Assembly: GCA_019916065.1 (NCBI GenBank)
Contig: CM034237.1
Coordinates: 25,850,340 to 25,914,339 of the forward strand
Direction: 5' to 3'
Length of the DNA stretch: 64,000 nt
From: Vitellaria paradoxa
Lineage: Eukaryota > Streptophyta > Magnoliopsida > Ericales > Sapotaceae
The notes under the pieces were generated by a model. That model saw only the letters and a program-made list of their open reading frames with translations, was not told where the DNA came from and did no database searches. The position numbers and the translations under genes are program-made. Shown in pieces: positions 1 to 10,999 of the stretch. How positions within the stretch are numbered: position 1 is the first letter of the stretch; each line of letters begins with the position of its first letter.

Positions 1-227
1 AAGTGCATTTGTTGTCTTGCCTATTTAGGGTATGTTTGAAGTGACAAAAATAAGATAAAATAAGATAATTTATGTGTTTATAATTTGTGCAGTAAAATAA
101 AAAGTGAATAATTTTTAAAATTTTTAAAAATTTTTAAAATTTTTTAGTGATTTTAGTAAACTAAACACACCCTTAATTTCTTACATGAAAATAAAAAATG
201 CTACACTACTTAAGAAACATTTAAATT
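1..227. other. AT-rich DNA, no gene seen
   Basis: A/T-rich sequence with short homopolymer runs and no reading frame resembling a known protein. No RNA gene is visible. Confidence 0.6.
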
Positions 228-600
228 TTTGCTGAGGATAGTATCAATCAATACATGCAACTAATCATATGCAGAAAATAAAAAGTGTACAATAATTTTT
301 TTAAATAAAAAATTCTTATTAATGAAAGAAAAAATCATAAGTCCTTTGTGGAGGACTAATGAAAACTTCTTTCACTAAAGTACGGGTTACAAAGTTTAAA
401 AAGAAGGTAAAATAACAATTGAATCTGCGATCTCTTGTAGTGAATACTTTGCATTCACAGTATATTCTACAGTAATCTCGTAGTGAATAATTTTCAATGA
501 AGTCCAATGATTATTAATGGAATCTCTCAAAAGGTGTAAAAACTCTCGAGGAAGGCACACTTGATTCTATGGTTGTCTTCCTCTTTCTTCAAAGTTCTCA
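228..600 (-). repeat. Degenerate direct repeat, copy 1 (possible 3' LTR)
   Basis: This stretch aligns imperfectly with about 1966-2400. Shared landmarks in the same order are a TAGTATCAA motif, a GCAGAAAATAAAAA block, a diverged 'aaatcatgag/aaatcataag' block, and a GTGTAAA(A/G)AACTCTC block near the end. Two direct copies about 1.7 kb apart, with a possible tRNA-Met-like primer site next to the right copy, suggest the LTRs of a badly decayed minus-strand retroelement. Divergence is high, so the boundaries are approximate. Confidence 0.4.
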
Positions 601-1965
601 CAATTGCTTTTAATTTTTCATTCTCTTTGTAAAGATTTTGGCAGTCTTCATGTAACATATCGATCATAAGTATTTTGCAACATAGACTCGTCACTCACAT
701 CAACATGCTCATTATTATATGAAAAGAATGATTCAAATGAATCACTTTTAAAAGGCTAAACTACTTCAACTTTGCTTACCCAAAGAGAATTTGGTTTTTC
801 AGTGTTTTTATAAAATTCATTGATACTTTGATACGAAATGTCGACATTGGCCAACTAGGAGATTAGGCAGCAATTGAAGGAGTTTTTATCCAAAGAGAAT
901 TTAGTTTCCCAGTGTTTTTATAAAATTTATTAATACTTCTCTTCATAAAAATGCCATAAAAGCAAAAACATTGCAAGTGCCTTCACCAGTGAATTTAGAA
1001 CAGGGAAACCCATAATCGGTAACGTCTAATGAAACGTATATGCCTATAGCTCTTACTTATCTATCATTGAACTCTCTTAAGTTTGGAAGTCATTCTGCTT
1101 CTTCTCACCATCCTTCGTTTTTGCTTTATTGTCTTAAAATTCACTATTCTTCCTTGATTGACACTTTTTAATGAGATTCTTCAATTGTTTTGCAAAGAAA
1201 CCAACTTTCTCATTCTATGTGTCAAAATTATCACTAGGCCCAAGATTCTCAATATCTTCCTAATTGGCCTTTAACACCATCCCTTTGGACCTCTTAATTG
1301 TTGACATTCTCTATTAAGGTTTGAAAAAAAAAAATCATCAAATTAAATCTTTTAATTTCATCTCGTCAATATTTTTTACTTCTTCAATGGTAATAACTTT
1401 GGATTCATAAGATAAGGGCAATGAATTAGAGTTTTTCTAATAACCCTAGAGGTAGGATAGGCTCACTGATATTGAAGCAAAAATTGAAGATGCTAATTAA
1501 CCTTCCATGAACATGATTGAAGTTCTTAGACTCTTCCATATCCACAACTTTTTGAATTTTATTGTAAGCTATTGAAGTTTCGACCTCTTCATGATTGAAT
1601 TTCTTTTATGTGTGAACTGAAGAATTATCGAAGCCTTTTCTGTGCTCAAGCAACTTGAGATTCTACGAAATCCACACAAAGTACGACAAAGATATTACTA
1701 ATTGCTTCATCTTTCCTGCTTCATCTATAGTCCATTGATCAATGGATTTCTCAACAGTTTCAACATTAACCTAATGTGTTGGAAGATTCTAACCACATGT
1801 TGAACAAAAATCCAAACCTTGCAGTACATCAACATTAGATGAACAATCTTCCATGCCTTCTAACAAGAAAAGTTTGAACTATTAAACCATAGGGGACGTG
1901 TGCTTAAACCTCTTTCGCGCAATAGATCTATAGATACTAGACAAACACCGTCGTGATATCAAATA
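601..1965 (-). mobile_element. Decayed interior of a probable non-autonomous retroelement
   Basis: This lies between the two diverged direct repeats. Near 1945-1965 the minus strand reads approximately TTTGATATCACGAC, which resembles a mutated tRNA-iMet primer-binding site (TGGTATCAGAGC) next to the right-hand repeat. No intact gag or pol frame is visible; minus-strand fragments are short and full of stops. A roughly 50-bp motif is repeated at about 783-830 and 892-940. It could be a TRIM/LARD-like copia relative, but no coding sequence confirms that. Confidence 0.35.
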
Positions 1966-2400
1966 AAATTTTGTGTAAGCTAGTATCAAAAAATGGAAAC
2001 AAGTAATTATGTGCAGAAAATAAAAAAGTCACGGGATATTTTACATGAAAAATCCTTGTTAACAAAAGAGAAATCATGAGTTTTATCTGGCGAATTGGCC
2101 AAACTTCTTTAACTAGAGTAATGGTTGCAAGTTTATTAAAAAAAAAAAAAGAGGAGAAAGGCTAAATAGTAATTAAGTCCATAATCCTTTACAGTGAATA
2201 CTTATTCGTATCTAGGTGAACCCTCCAAACAAAAGACAAATCTTCCAATCTACAAAAGATTAACACCAATAATATATGAAACTTTGTTGGCTATAACATT
2301 AAGAGAATTCTTATATGAGCTCTATGAATAATAAAATCTCTTGAGATGTGTAAAGAACTCTCAAAGAATGGCTCCATTTATAGAATCCTCGACAAAACAA
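1966..2400 (-). repeat. Degenerate direct repeat, copy 2 (possible 5' LTR)
   Basis: Partner of the repeat at 228-600, with the same landmark order. On the minus strand this copy would be the 5' LTR, with the primer-site-like motif just after it at about 1965-1945. Confidence 0.4.
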
Positions 2401-3178
2401 ACCCCACTTAGGATTATATGATTCTTAATTTCTTATTCCATGAATTCTGGGAAACATCCCTATTCGTAATTCTATCATCGAGTATTAGGAAACCTTGATT
2501 GGATAATTCTCTAGCCGTAAAACACATTTAGACTGTTTTCACTTTTTTTGGGCTTGAATTAAATCTCCAAACTGCCTTAAATGCACCAAATTAATTTCTC
2601 ATCATTGGGATCAAACATCTAACGAGTTTCCCAATGAGTTTCACAGCCTGATTGCACCTTTTTTTGTATTTCTCAGCTACGCTCAGCGGAATCTAGAGAC
2701 GTGTACAAACACTACATCATTGACATCTGGAATGAAAGCTCGAAACTGTCCAAAATAGCCTGCGAGCTCCTAGCCTGCGAGCAATTTTGGCCGCTATTTG
2801 CTCTGTTGCGATTCTCTCTTAAATATGCTCTGATATGTTTTTGACATGTTTTGAATTAAAAGCCTACAAGCCTTATACATTTGACACTACTCCAATCGAA
2901 TGCCTACACAAATATACTTAAAATATTATTTTTGTCCAATGAATTATCAATCGTAAATAATATAAACCTAACAGCAACAGTGATGCGTAAATAAGATTCT
3001 GGTCATAACAATGATTACTGTCACTATTGATAATATTTTTACAGTTTAATTTGTGCTCACTTTTTAAACTGACACAGTAAATAATCCCCAAAATTATATT
3101 AAAAAACGCACCAATAGATGTTTTCCACGTGCAACATCCAGGAGGAAGACGACAATAAAAAACGAAACGAAGATATAC
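2401..3178. other. AT-rich DNA beyond MATE exon 3
   Basis: If the MATE gene is intact, this is part of its third intron. I looked on the minus strand for the next conserved MATE exon, which should begin with a VRVSNELGAG-like motif, and did not find it between position 1 and exon 3. No other gene is visible. Confidence 0.5.
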
Positions 3179-5913
3179 CTTGCAGCTGCATTGAACCCAA
3201 TTGAAATCATGTAGACCCATCCGGATATGGTCATACTGCATGCGAGATCCACAATTGACAATTCAGATAACCAAATTAATATATATATATATATATATAT
3301 GCGCACATACATACATAGTGTTACATAAAAAGGAACAGTAAAGCATCGCATGGAAACTTCTCCAAACCGAAGGCACTATATGGGTTGAGTGAAAAAGTTA
3401 AGGTAGCATCAATACTGATTTTGCTTCGAAGCAATTTAAAGGGAAGTAACCGCTAATATATATGATCTTTTTAGTTCACATGAAATGACCTATAGAGTTG
3501 TCTTAATTAATTAAGATGTCTCTCTAGTTAAATTTAAAGCCATGAATAGTAATTAATTTTACTAGCTTACGTTATATATGAACCTGTAACCTAGTTCAAA
3601 CTTGGCACAGCAAGTGTAAGCCAAAATTATCTTCGTTCTATTAGCTGGCAGCTCAGTTTATCTGCACCTGTAAGTAAAAATATATGCTTGCATGTACAAG
3701 AGTGAATTATATATATATATATATACAAATAAGAAACTATCGTCCTCTCAGTTAGTAGCTGATATATATCTATTTTCACAAATTAAACTAAAATCTTATT
3801 TAAAAAAAAAAAAAAAGACATCACCATTCATACAAGGGGTATACTTCAAGAAAAAAGGATGGATGAATCTACTCGGGAAAACAGATAAGGGGCATGCAAC
3901 GACACTTCATGTGGAAGACGAGAATCCTAGAGGAATTTACCAACTGGTCTCTTCATAGAAACGACAATTTGAATGTTAGTTTGAACGTTAGCTGTGGAGA
4001 TCATGGGCCCCAAGTGCCACAATCATGGAGTTCTGGAACTACTGTCCGGGTGAAGAAAAAGGTGATACGTGCCCATCCACAAACTTTGTCGTGAACTTGA
4101 CTTCTTTTAATTTTTCTGCTTTATTTTTTCTGCTATGAGCATGATTGGAACTGGCATATATATTATAACTATTTATAGTTGGCTCTTATCATCCTCGAAT
4201 CTCCCCAAGGAAGCCTAATAAGTAAGTGAATATACATGTAACATTTCTATATAAATTTGGATTCTCATCCAACATCATAATCTACCATATGGAAACCCTA
4301 GTAAGTGTTTGAGATGTCAACATGTATTTTCAAGGTTAATATATACAATTTTAATTGAATTATGGGCTACCATATAATTAGAATTTTAACTAAAATTTGT
4401 GGTCATATTGTAGGCCAATTAATTTAAACAAAAGGACACGTTAAGTGATTTTTGTTACAAAAAGTAATTTTCACGTCATTTTGGTTCAAATTTAAAGGAG
4501 AAAAAAAATCCAATAGAGTTAAGACATTTTCCTTGTTATATATGTGGACAAGCAAGAAACCCATGACTAAACCCCATCTTCATTTAAAGCAAGGAGGTAG
4601 GAAGTTTCCATTGTGCTGACATTCTAAATAGCAGTTTGATTCAGAAATTTTTTTCAATCTTTTACAATTTTAAACAGTTTTGTCACACCTGTGTTTTCCA
4701 AGAAATTGGCCTAAATTATGTCAGTATTGCGTATTTTTTAACAAGTTAATAATGTTACTTTTCAGGAAGCGAGGGTCTGAATCTCCTACCAAACAGAGAG
4801 AGAGTCCAAGGTAATCTCAGCATTTTTGAGCAATCCAGCAATCAACACGAGTATTTGAAAATACCAAAGCTCCAAGCAAAGCATCACCCCAGAAGCAGTA
4901 GACAGTTTCAAGAAATCCCACAGCCCATAAAACGCCTGAATGCTGAACCCTCTCCACGTGCGCTTGCATCTATCGCTCATCAAAATATACACAAACTGAG
5001 CCACAACCACAATCCACCACGACAAACTCAACATCAGGGAAGCGCCTAGTAGCCCCCACCCGAACTCGAACACCACAAGCACGTCAGCGCTAGGTGGAAG
5101 ACAAGGGTGACCGTAGCAATGATGGCGCTGGGGGCCACAATGCTCTGCGCTTGCAAGAATTTTTGGATGGGAAAATTGGCGGCGTAGGCGAAGAGCTGTG
5201 GGATGAGGCCGTAGACGAAAAGGGCAGCAGCGGAGGCTATGGCTGTGCTTTCACCAAGTAAGAGCAAGAGAGGTTTGGAGAATAAGTAGATGAAAGTCAG
5301 TGGAATTGCTGCTGCCATTAGAAGGATGGTCGATCTTTGCATATATATGCCTAGCATTTCGTACTTGTGAGCTCCATATGCTTGCCCACAAAGTGTTTCG
5401 GCTGCGCTTCCCATTCCAAGCTGCATATATATATATATATATATATAAAGGAAACAATTAATATAGCATGTATATCATTTAACATCTTTTTTTTTTTCCA
5501 ATGTTTTTATTACCTCTTTAAGTATAGAAATTTTGGCTCCTACAGAATATATATATAGAGAGAGAGAGAGAGAGGGTGGGAAAGAGAACCATGACACCGT
5601 AGGCAAAGATTTGGATGCCGTTGTTGCCGAGGGCAGCAGCAGCATACTCAAGATTTCCGAGGTGGCCGCAGAAGATCAGGGTGGCCATGGAAGTAACGTT
5701 GTTGAGCAAGTAAACTACGATCGCTGGAGCTGCAAGGCGGAAGAGAGTGTTGAGCTCGATGGCTGTGGCCATTCGCAGACGCTGCAAGTATGACAACCTC
5801 GTGTCCGATAGCACATCTTCCAGAGCAGAGCTCACTGCTGCCCCCTCCAGTACGGACGGTAAGGGACTCGACATGGCTTCACTGATCACTTCACCATCTT
5901 CAGCGGATCCCAT
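3179..5913 (-). CDS. MATE/DETOXIFICATION efflux transporter, 5' three exons, frameshifted
   Basis: Multi-antimicrobial extrusion family transporter; plant members export secondary metabolites or toxins by proton antiport at the vacuolar or plasma membrane. Exon 1 is 5913-5590 (108 codons, starting MGSAEDGEV), with a hydrophobic stretch [11 protein letters not shown] and the family motif GHLGNLE. Exon 2 is 5420-4790 and includes [24 protein letters not shown] and [13 protein letters not shown], all typical of the plant DTX40-like clade. Exon 3 is 3235-3179 (57 bp, [18 protein letters not shown]). Splice sites fit: gt at 5589, ag before 5420, gt at 4789 (TG|GTAGG), ag before 3235, and AG|GTATAT after 3179. 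The second junction restores a Cys codon. Relative to the family frame, one base is missing near 5080-5081, just after FHLALT, so exon 2 is read in two frames. Later exons, about half the protein, are absent and may lie beyond the left edge. It may be a pseudogene or an intact gene with a base-call error. Confidence 0.85.
3236..4789 (-). other. MATE intron 2 (about 1.55 kb)
   Basis: Intron between exons 2 and 3, with GT at 4789-4788 and AG at 3237-3236. It is AT-rich and has TA microsatellites at about 3280-3300 and 3709-3725. A less AT-rich patch at 3830-4090 has short plus-strand frames with no recognisable similarity; I treat it as intron sequence. Confidence 0.7.
5080..5081 (-). other. 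Single-base deletion breaking MATE exon 2
   Basis: Upstream of this point exon 2 reads in the frame ending FHLALT; downstream the family sequence ([15 protein letters not shown]) continues in another frame. The expected Trp codon at the junction is one G short on the coding strand. No intron-like signals flank the site. Confidence 0.75.
5421..5589 (-). repeat. MATE intron 1 with AT and GA microsatellites
   Basis: Short intron between exons 1 and 2, with an (AT)n run at about 5425-5446 and an (AG)n run at about 5555-5574. Confidence 0.7.
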
Positions 5914-5990
5914 TCTCTCTCTCTCTCTCTCTCGCTCTCTCTCCTCACTCTGTGTGTGTGTGTGTGTGTGTGTGTTGTGTGTGGTTACTC
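5914..5990 (-). repeat. Compound CT/GT microsatellite in the MATE 5' UTR or promoter
   Basis: On the plus strand a (CT)n run is followed by a (GT)n run, directly upstream of the MATE start codon. On the coding strand this is (AC)n then (AG)n ending at the ATG. GA-rich leaders are common in plant 5' UTRs. Confidence 0.8.
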
Positions 5991-7827
5991 TGGTATAGAA
6001 GGCAGGCTTTATTTGGCTTTACAACCTGGAGATACCCTATCCAGATTAGGTTTCTTCATATAAAGGGATCATTAATTATAACTGTAGTCCAATGTATCTT
6101 TAAAATATCATTACAAATAATTAGAGTTACGTGGCTAAATTTTATCAATCAATATAAGATAAAAAGGTTCCTAAAAACAGATTTTATTTACAAATTTTTT
6201 CTGTATAATAAATCAAAAAGAGTTACATAAACTATGGTCACAATGAAGTGGCGATGACCAAATAAAATTTAAACACAATATGTAGTTGAGAGGTCACACG
6301 CTCTTAATTCTAACAAATCCCCACAAGGATGTCTGGAGTAAAAATTTAATGAAAAAAAAAAAAAAAAAAGGTAGCTAGCCAAAAAAAAAAAAAAATAAAA
6401 AATTTTAAATACATATTTTTGTTAAAATAGAAAAACAGAATATATAAAACAAAAGATATTAATTAATAAAAGAATTTATCAGAATCTAATTAAGAGAAGG
6501 AAGAATCTCTTTCGTTTTCCCTTGACAAATTTTTAATTTAAACACAAGCTCAAAGTGTGAAGAAGAAAGACACAAGTGAGATATATGACATTCAATTTGT
6601 GATTGATTACGGAATAAAAATTTAGAATAACACGAGATAATATATATATATGAATATAATAAGAAATTTTGTTAATTGTTTATATAGTTTTTTATTTGTA
6701 AATAAGTGAAGTGATTTGGTAGAAAATTTAACAACTAATAACTTTAAACCTTTAAATTTAAAAAAAAATTAATTCTTAAATAAGATAATGGTTTGTATAT
6801 AATCTATTTTAAGCATATAAAATATATTGATAAACAAGAAAGTAGTAGAACGAAGGATCCACAAAATAAAAAAAGGTATTGAATTTAATTTGTACCTTTC
6901 GGTAATCATATACGACTGCAATTCTACTCTTTACCCCTTGTAAGAAAGTAAATGGAGAAAAATAAAAGAGGTAAAATAATTAATCTTATTTGGGAGAAGA
7001 GTGGGAGAAGCGAAAAGAACAGAATGGAGGAGAATAGCTCACCCTCATTCATCTCTATTAACACAATTTTATTTCATCTTCAATTTGGGAGAATAAGTAT
7101 AAAACAAATTTACTTAAATTTATTCAATATAATTTTACTTTTCTATCCTTAATATTTTTATTTATTTTTAAAATTGCCTCTCACAGATTGATGTAAGATT
7201 GAATTGGCTTACAAAAAAAATATTTTACATTTGAATTGAATGTCATTTTTTTAATGATCAGGTATATTATTGTAAATATTTTGATAATATATTAAAATAA
7301 ATAACGTTATACATTCTATTTAATATAATAATATCTTAAAAGATATAATGGTATTTTTAACCATACTCTTTACATTCTCCTTCCTATTCCCTTTTTTTTT
7401 TTTTGTTTAGCTGTTAAAAGTAAAATAAACTATAATATCCAAATAATATACAAAAAGAAATTAATTATAAAATACTATTAATGAAACTACGAAATCATAA
7501 TACGATTTCTTCTCGGTCTAAAATCACATTATCATGTTGCGATTGTTTTTGGATAAGTACACTTATAACTAAAAATCATGTCATGATGTTACTTTTTTTT
7601 TAATCAAATTGCATTATCATATTGTGCTTTGTTCTTAAATATAGAGTTCCTTTGTTATGTTGTTTTTAAGTCTAAATCTTAGATAAATATTAATGTATTT
7701 TAAGTATTTACAAATAAATTGTTTTCCTTAAACTTGACTATGGACTCTTACTCAAACTTTTTATTTATTTATTTAAATATAATAAAACATCTAAATATGA
7801 TTCTAGACTCTTATTAAACTCTATTTT
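5991..7827. other. AT-rich intergenic region
   Basis: Very A/T-rich with homopolymer runs (for example poly-A at about 6351-6369). No gene, RNA or complete transposon is recognisable. The part nearest 5990 is probably MATE upstream sequence. Confidence 0.6.
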
Positions 7828-8110
7828 CACTACAAAAAATGCTGAATTTCTCGACCGCCTAACGACCACTTACTAGCAGTCGTATATGTTAGGGTTGAGA
7901 AAATGAATATTCAACCACCTCAAGACGGTCGACAAAGGTTGTCGTTCCGTCCAAAACAGTCAACAAAAACCATCTTCTCGTCTGCCTCATGGCGGTCAGC
8001 TAAGGCCTTTTTCAAACTGCTATTAGGCAGTCGACTAAAGTGTTTTTCCTTAAAAAGAAGGCAATTTCATTTTAAACTAAAAAGAACAACTATACATTTA
8101 TATGGCAAAA
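7828..8110 (-). repeat. CACTA terminal repeat and subterminal repeats
   Basis: CACTACAAAAAA at 7828, then recurring GGTCG/CGACC-type motifs (CTCGACCGCC, GACGGTCGAC, GGCGGTCAGC, GCAGTCGACT), as expected for subterminal transposase-binding repeats. No opposite terminus was found. Confidence 0.75.
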
Positions 8111-8410
8111 CCTAAACATTGATTATACCTGTATATATACTAAGATGAAATTAAATTATCTAACAAAATTCTAAATTTTCATAAAATACGTAACAAAATA
8201 TACATAACATTGAAGAGTTTAACTCAAAAACACTTCGAAAACAAAAATAATGTCCCCTTGCATTTTTTGTAATTGACCTCAAACAATTTGAGAACCCATC
8301 AAACCTGAAAGGCACAAAACAATTATATTAAAAATGTCATCTGTTTTATGAATTTAAAATCAAATTTGTAGAAGTAATTGCAGTGTAATATTTAAATATA
8401 ATCAAACTTA

Positions 8411-10720
8411 AGTGTCGACTTGATTCTACTCGAGGCCCTTCCCGGGCCCGTCTTGACTCAAATTCAAGCCCTGTCTGTTCCCACAATGTCTAATGACTTA
8501 GACTCACCACACGTGAAGTTTGGTTTGCAACTAACCCCACTTGCTCTATTTGAGGAGTGAAACCTAAGTTCTGCTTGCCATAACCTTAGTGTCAACTCGA
8601 CCTAACCGGGGCCATCCGGGGCTCGTCGTGATTTGAATTTAAGTCCTGTCTATTCTCTAGTCTCTAAATGACCTAGACTCGTTACACATGAAGTTTGGTT
8701 TGTAACAGTCCCTGTTTGCTTGTTTGAGGAGTCAAATCTAAGTAGTGACACTTAAGCCTTAAGGTGCTGACTCGATCCTAGCCGGGGCCATTCTGGGCCC
8801 GCCAGTGATTCAAATTCAAGCCCCATCTACTCCACAACTGCTAAGTGACCTAGACTCACTACATGTGAAGTTTGGTATGCAATGGACTCTGTTGCTTGGT
8901 TTGAGGAGTCGAAACCTAAGTAGTTGACACTTAAGCCTTAAGTGTCGACTCAATCCACAGGGGCCATTCCGGGCCCGTCGTGACTCAATTCAAACCCTGT
9001 CTATTCCTGTAGTCTCTAAATGATGTAGACTCACTACACGTGAAAGTTTGGTTTGTAGCAGACCCCGTTTTACTCTGTTTGAGGAGGTCAAAACCTTAAG
9101 TTCTTGACACGTAAGCATTAAGTGCTGACTCGATTCTACTTAGGCCCATCCCGGGCTTGTCGTGACTCGAATTCAAGCCTGATCTATTCCAGTAGTTTCC
9201 CAATGACCTAGACTAACTAGTACTGAAGTTTTGGTATGCAACGGACCTTGTTTGCTCAATTTGAGGAGTCGAAACCTAAGTTCTTGACACTTAAGCCTTA
9301 ACTGCCGACTCGATCCTATGTTGGCACATCCCAAGCCTGCCATGATTCGGATTCAAGTCTCATCTATTTTTGCAATTTTAATGAGTGTAGACTCACAACA
9401 AATAAAGTTGGTATGCAACGGGCCCCATTTGCTCAGTTTGAGGAGTCAAAACCTAGTTCCTGACACTCAAGCCTTAAGTGTCGACTTGATCCTACCTAAG
9501 CCCCGCTGTGACTCAGATTCAAGCCCTATCTATTGCCATAGTTTTTAAATGACCTAGACTCACTACACATGAAGTTTGGTTGTAGCGGACCCTGGGTTTG
9601 CTCAGTTGAGGAGTCGTAACCTAAGTTCTTGACACTCAAGCCTTAGTGCCGACTTGATCCTACCCGGGGCCATTTTGGGCCTACAGTGATTCGAATTCAA
9701 GCCTGCATCTATTCCATAGCTTCTAAATGACCTAGACTCAATATACGTGAAGTTCAATTTGCATGTCAACCTCGTTTGCTTAGTTTGAGGAGTCCAAAAC
9801 CTAAGTAGTTGACAGTTAAGGCCCTAAGTGCTGACTCGATCCTACCCGGGGCCATTCTGGGCCCGCTGACATTCATATTCAACCCTGTCTATTCTTGCAG
9901 TCTCTAAATGATGTAGACATCATTACACATGAAGTTTAGTTTGTAGCGGGCGCCCCGTTTGCTCTATTTGAGGAGTCACAACCTAAGTTCTTGACACGTA
10001 AGCCTTAAGTATTGCTCGATCCTACCCGGCCCGCCATGACTCGAATTCAAGCCCTGTCTATTTCCACAGTTTCTAAATGATCTAGAATCACTACATGTGA
10101 AGTTTAGTATGCAATAGACCTCCTTTGCTCTGTTTGTAGAGTCGAAACCTAAGTTATTGACACTTAAGCCTTAAGTGCTGACTCAATACTACCCAGGCCC
10201 ATCCCAGGCCTGTCGTGACTCGGATTCAAGCCTCATATATTCCTGTAATTTCTAAATGATGTAGACTTGCTACACATGAAGTTTGGTTTGCAGTGAACCC
10301 CGTTTGCTTTGTTTGAGGAGTTGAAACCTATGTTCTTGACACTTAAGCCTTAAGTGCCGACTTGATCCTACCCGGGCACATCTCAGGCCCACTGTGACTC
10401 AAATCTATTCCTATAATTTCTAAATAATCTAGACTCACTACACATGAAGTTTGGTATGCAACGGACCCCGTTTGCTCAGTTTGAGGAGTTGTAACCTAAG
10501 TTCTTGACATGTAAGCCTAAGTGCCGACTCGATCCTACACGGGGACCATCTCGGGTGCTGTGACTCCTTATTCAAGTCTCGTCTATTCCTGCAGTCTCTA
10601 AATGACGTTAGACTATACTACATCCATGAAGTTTGGTTTGCAGCAGAACCTCGTTTGCTCTATTTGAGGAGTTGAAACTTAAGGTTCTATTCGCCTATAA
10701 AACCTTAAGTGTCAACTCTA
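8411..10720. repeat. About 13-copy, 176-bp tandem array inside the CACTA element
   Basis: A diverged monomer repeats about 13 times. Each contains, in order, a (C/T)TAAGTG(T/C)(C/T)GACTCGATCC-like start, a G/C-rich CCCGGG-like block, ATTCAAGCC, CTAAATGACCTAGACTCACTACA, TGAAGTTTGGT and TTTGAGGAGTC. Starts lie near 8411, 8582, 8759, 8937, 9118, 9299, 9475, 9646, 9825, 10006, 10170, 10350 and 10517, with a partial copy at 10703. It has no coding frame. Confidence 0.9.
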
Positions 10721-10999
10721 TATCATAAATGATATACACGAATTAAAATTAAAACTTGGTAAACAGCATTTGTCCACTCATAATGATTGTAGCTATCTCG
10801 TTCCAAAGGCTGGCCTAGTGTCCATCGTCTCCATCCTACAATTAATAATTTACAATTTTTAGTTAATTTCGTTTATTATAAGGAGAATACATCATAACAA
10901 AATGATCCTTAAAGCTGCATATTTAGTTAACCGCACTCAGTGCCGGCTATCACGATAACTTTGCCCACAACTGCTTCCGTAGATGATAAATGTGCTTCT
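10721..10999. other. CACTA interior, no recognisable gene
   Basis: A short stretch between the tandem array and the second-gene remnant. It may be the 3' end or 3' UTR of that gene. Confidence 0.5.

Noticed and set aside
3692..4094. Two overlapping plus-strand frames in MATE intron 2
   Set aside because: No recognisable motif, low-complexity start (TA repeats), and located within an intron supported by good splice sites.
8411..10720. Possible CRISPR-like array
   Set aside because: The repeats are long (about 176 bp), diverged and contiguous without unique spacers, and the DNA is from a plant; it is a tandem array.
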